Below, one piece after another: positions 5,666-7,778 of a stretch of DNA of 7,778 bases. The stretch lies in NCBI GenBank assembly GCA_903932545.1, contig CAIZGT010000538.1, positions 1-7,778 of the forward strand. Reading direction: 5' to 3'. This stretch comes from an uncultured Rhodospirillales bacterium (GTDB lineage Bacteria > Pseudomonadota > Alphaproteobacteria > Acetobacterales > Acetobacteraceae). Under the pieces are notes generated by a model. It worked only from the letters and a program-made list of their open reading frames with translations. It searched no databases and was not told where the DNA came from. A program made the position numbers and the translations under genes. The first letter of the stretch is position 1. Every line of letters begins with the position of its first letter.

Positions 5666-6799
5666 ATGAGCACGCAATTCGCTGACACGCTGACCGCATG
5701 GCGCAGGCATCTGCATGCGCATCCTGAGTTGTCCCGCCAGGAAATCGGCACGGCTGAATTCGTGCAGGCGCGGCTGCATGAGATGGGGATCTCGTTTGAG
5801 GTGGGAATCGGCGGTCATGGCGTGGTGGCCACGCTGCGCCGAGGCAGTTCAAACCGCAGTGTGGGATTGCGCGCAGATATGGACGCGCTGCCGATACCTG
5901 AACGCTCGGGCGTGGCACATAGCTCGCGAAATCCCGGCGTGATGCATGCTTGCGGCCATGACGGTCATACGGTCTCGCTGCTCGGCGCTGCCGCCATGCT
6001 GCAGCGCGATGCGGATTGGACCGGCACGGTGCATCTGGTGTTTCAACCTGCCGAAGAGGGGGCAGGTGGCGCGCGGGCGATGCTGGACGATGGGCTGTTC
6101 GCACGGTTTCCGATGGAGCGGATTTTCTCCTACCACAATTGGCCAGGGCTGGCGGTGGGCAGTGTGGCTGTCCACCACGGGCCGGTGATGGCGGCTGGCG
6201 CGCGCATCCTCATCACCATCAACGGTGTGGCCGGGCACGCGGCCCTGCCCCATCTGACGCGCGACCCAGTGCTCGCAGCAGGGCATTTGATCGTTGGCCT
6301 GCAATCCATCGTCGCGCGCAATGTTGATCCGTTGGAAGCTGGGGTGATCAGCCTGGGCACGATTGAGGGCGGAGCCGCGCCCAATCAAATTCCTGGCCGG
6401 GTTACTCTGCGCGGCACCTGCCGCAGCTATAGCCCGCAAACGCGCGACATTCTGGAGGCGGGCATACGGCGCGTGGCCGCAGGGGTTGCTGCGATGATCG
6501 GGGTCGAGATCGACGTTGAAATCATTCGTGGGGTGAGTGTGACAAGCAACCGTCACGCCGAGGCCGATCTTGCGGTGGAGGCGGCACAGATCAGTGGTTT
6601 GGTGGTACGGCGCGACTTGCCGCCCGCGATGACCGGTGAGGATTTCGGCTGGATGCTGGAGGAAATTCCCGGCGCCTATATCTGGATCGGCAACGGAGAC
6701 GGGCCGGATTTGCACAATGATGCGTATGATTTCAACGACGATATTTTGCCGCTTGCGGCGCAATATTTGGCGAATGTGGCGAAGCTGGCGCTGGCGTAG
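5666..6799 (+). CDS. M20 family metallo-amidohydrolase (hippurate hydrolase/amidase type)
   Basis: This encodes a 377-residue cytoplasmic enzyme of the M20D amidohydrolase group (HipO/IlvA-conjugate hydrolase/AbgB-like). Members hydrolyse N-acyl amino acids or similar amides with a two-metal centre. Visible features are GLRADMDALP (67-76), the metal-binding HACGHDGH (94-101) with C96 and H98, the catalytic/ligand pair E130-E131 in QPAEEGAGG, H157 in SYHNWPG, a dimerisation insert beginning GVAGHAALPH (187-196), MTGEDFGWML (322-331), and the last ligand H350 in LHNDAYDFNDD. The metal set is complete, so the enzyme should be active. No signal peptide is seen. ATG at 5666 was chosen because GAGGTGAG lies about 7 bases before it; the GTG at 5654 overlaps that ribosome site. 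The substrate cannot be read from sequence: N-acetyl or N-benzoyl amino acids and auxin conjugates are all handled by relatives. It is transcribed away from otsA and converges on the unknown gene at 6851. Confidence 0.93.
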   Translation: MSTQFADTLTAWRRHLHAHPELSRQEIGTAEFVQARLHEMGISFEVGIGGHGVVATLRRGSSNRSVGLRADMDALPIPERSGVAHSSRNPGVMHACGHDGHTVSLLGAAAMLQRDADWTGTVHLVFQPAEEGAGGARAMLDDGLFARFPMERIFSYHNWPGLAVGSVAVHHGPVMAAGARILITINGVAGHAALPHLTRDPVLAAGHLIVGLQSIVARNVDPLEAGVISLGTIEGGAAPNQIPGRVTLRGTCRSYSPQTRDILEAGIRRVAAGVAAMIGVEIDVEIIRGVSVTSNRHAEADLAVEAAQISGLVVRRDLPPAMTGEDFGWMLEEIPGAYIWIGNGDGPDLHNDAYDFNDDILPLAAQYLANVAKLALA

Positions 6800-6850
6800 G
6801 GCTACCATCTCGGCCTTCAGCCACACGTTATTGACCATTGATGGCGACTG

Positions 6851-7459
6851 TTAGAACGGCGCCGATCGCAACGCGGCCAGCATTTCCGGGGGAACACTGT
6901 GCAGGCAGCACTTGGCCATCGCCGCTACCGCTGCGCGTTGCGTGGCGAGCGCCTGTTGCATCGTGCCATCCGAGACTGGTCGTGCCGGAGCATCCACCAA
7001 ACCGGCCGAGGTTAGGCGGAGATAATCGGTCCAACTCTCCAGTCGTCTGGGTGGATTTGTGGCGATGGTTTCTCGGGTGAGCGATAGATGCTCACGATCC
7101 GGAAGCATTGCCAGCCTGGTGGCAAGACCAATTCCGGCAGCGCGCCAGGTCAATCGCTCCAGCGCCAACAAGCCACCATCTTCGCCCACCAGCGCCACCA
7201 CATCCTGCAGCGATTGTGCGCCGTCACAGGCAAAGCCGACGGCCGCCACATTGCCCGCCCGAAGCGGCAAAACCGCGCGCAAGCGGGCGCGAAAGGGTGG
7301 GCAAGAGAATCGCGCGCCATCCGCCCAACAGAGCTGCGCATCACGCTGGGGGGCATCCAATTGCCCTGGCAGCAGCACAGCACGCGCGAGCACCGCAGGC
7401 ATCGGCCCCGATGCCGTTTGCAGGGCGGCAAGCAACAGCACAGAGCGGCGTGAGACCAT
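6851..7459 (-). CDS. Exported protein of unknown family, downstream of crcB
   Basis: I do not recognise this 202-residue protein. The N-terminus MVSRRSVLLLAALQTASGPM looks like an export signal; the pair RR inside SRRSVLL resembles a Tat motif, and cleavage after ARA (25-27) is plausible. The mature part has no membrane segment and contains cysteines at 44, 53, 78, 184 and 185. Segments such as LCWADGARFSCPPFRARLRA (43-62) and VAAVGFACDGAQSLQDVVAL (71-90) look like a small beta-rich domain, and the C-terminal 40 residues are Ala-rich and helical. GC-rich codon use is like its neighbours. The start at 7459 has no clear ribosome site. It begins 23 bases after the crcB stop on the same strand, so co-transcription and perhaps translational coupling are likely. 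The stop is 51 bases from the convergent amidohydrolase stop, with no obvious terminator between them. It is judged real on composition, signal peptide and context. Confidence 0.75.
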   Translation of the reverse strand: MVSRRSVLLLAALQTASGPMPAVLARAVLLPGQLDAPQRDAQLCWADGARFSCPPFRARLRAVLPLRAGNVAAVGFACDGAQSLQDVVALVGEDGGLLALERLTWRAAGIGLATRLAMLPDREHLSLTRETIATNPPRRLESWTDYLRLTSAGLVDAPARPVSDGTMQQALATQRAAVAAMAKCCLHSVPPEMLAALRSAPF

Positions 7460-7482
7460 ACGCCGATGATCGCGCGATTAGA

Positions 7483-7778
7483 TTAAGACCGTGTAAACAG
7501 CGCCATCCCCAGCGCCGTGCCGCCCAGACAAAACAGCACCGAGGCCATCGCATATGCCACGGCCCAGGGCCATTGCCCCGAGCGCAGCAAGGTGAAGGTT
7601 TGCAAGCTGAAAGAGGAAAAAGTGGTGAAGCCACCACAGATCCCCACCATCATGAACAAGCGCAGCGAGGTATTGCCCGCATAAGGGCCGGTGGCGCTGG
7701 TGATGGCAGCGATGATGCCGATGACAAAACTGCCACTAATATTAATCGCAAGCGTTCCCCATGGAAACGCTTCACCCA
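7483..7778 (-). CDS. crcB: Fluoride ion channel CrcB/Fluc, C-terminal part (N-terminus beyond the window)
   Basis: The last 98 codons of a Fluc-type fluoride channel are read leftward from the right edge to a TAA at 7485-7483. Fluc proteins are small membrane proteins that assemble as antiparallel dual-topology dimers and export toxic fluoride. Diagnostic stretches are FPWGTLAINISGSFVIGIIA, with the conserved pore Asn, and VGICGGFTTFSSFSLQT, which holds the central sodium-site region and the pore Phe and Ser/Thr residues. A last hydrophobic helix, WAVAYAMASVLFCLGGTALG, ends the protein. Roughly 25-30 N-terminal residues and the start are missing because the window ends at 7778; any fluoride riboswitch would lie beyond the edge. 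The unknown exported protein gene follows 23 bases after the stop. Whether this is a single homodimer type or half of a paralogous pair cannot be judged here. Confidence 0.95.
   Translation of the reverse strand, partial: GEAFPWGTLAINISGSFVIGIIAAITSATGPYAGNTSLRLFMMVGICGGFTTFSSFSLQTFTLLRSGQWPWAVAYAMASVLFCLGGTALGMALFTRS

Noticed and set aside
5849..6838. 329-codon open frame on the minus strand across the amidohydrolase gene
   Set aside because: It lies wholly antisense to a gene with complete M20 motifs, has no family features, and is His/Arg-rich as expected for the shadow of a GC-rich gene.
1..7778. Mobile elements, CRISPR arrays, toxin-antitoxin pairs, RNA genes
   Set aside because: No transposase, regularly spaced repeat array, paired small toxin/antitoxin genes or tRNA/rRNA-like sequence was seen; gene composition is uniform, with no sign of recent transfer.

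Overview
The window is chromosomal DNA of about 60% G+C (estimated by eye). It reads like an ordinary, gene-dense stretch of an alphaproteobacterium. The gene families, the high GC at third codon positions and the AGGAG-type ribosome sites all fit this. A member of the Acetobacteraceae or a related group is a guess and cannot be proved from the sequence. I see no tRNA, rRNA, insertion sequence, CRISPR array or phage gene.

Layout, left to right. Bases 1-269 hold no gene I can name, although one plus-strand frame has a coding-like composition. On the minus strand comes a probable two-gene unit: an AMP-forming acyl-CoA synthetase (949-2616), then a lipoprotein of the SOUL heme-binding family (270-905) 43 bases downstream of it. 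Upstream of these, also on the minus strand, is a small exported helix-hairpin-helix protein (2753-3169). A perfect 12-bp hairpin (2695-2722) separates it from the synthetase gene. A 194-base divergent region with nested inverted repeats leads to a plus-strand YidB/DUF937 gene (3364-3804). That gene ends at a strong hairpin, which also faces the 3' end of the convergent trehalose-6-phosphate synthase gene otsA (3928-5448, minus). A second divergent region (5449-5665) separates otsA from a plus-strand M20 metallo-amidohydrolase gene (5666-6799). Convergent with that gene is a minus-strand pair: a truncated crcB/fluC fluoride channel gene running off the right edge (7483-7778), then a 202-codon gene for an exported protein of unknown family (6851-7459), 23 bases downstream of crcB.

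Functionally this is a housekeeping and stress mixture: fatty-acid activation, trehalose synthesis, fluoride export and amide hydrolysis, plus small envelope proteins. The genes do not form one pathway, and I find no convincing new multi-gene system. The points most worth a second look are the unknown exported protein behind crcB, the secreted ComEA-like protein with two cysteines, the palindromes in the two divergent intergenic regions, the solitary otsA with a GTG start and an N-terminal extension, and the possible gene remnant at the left edge.
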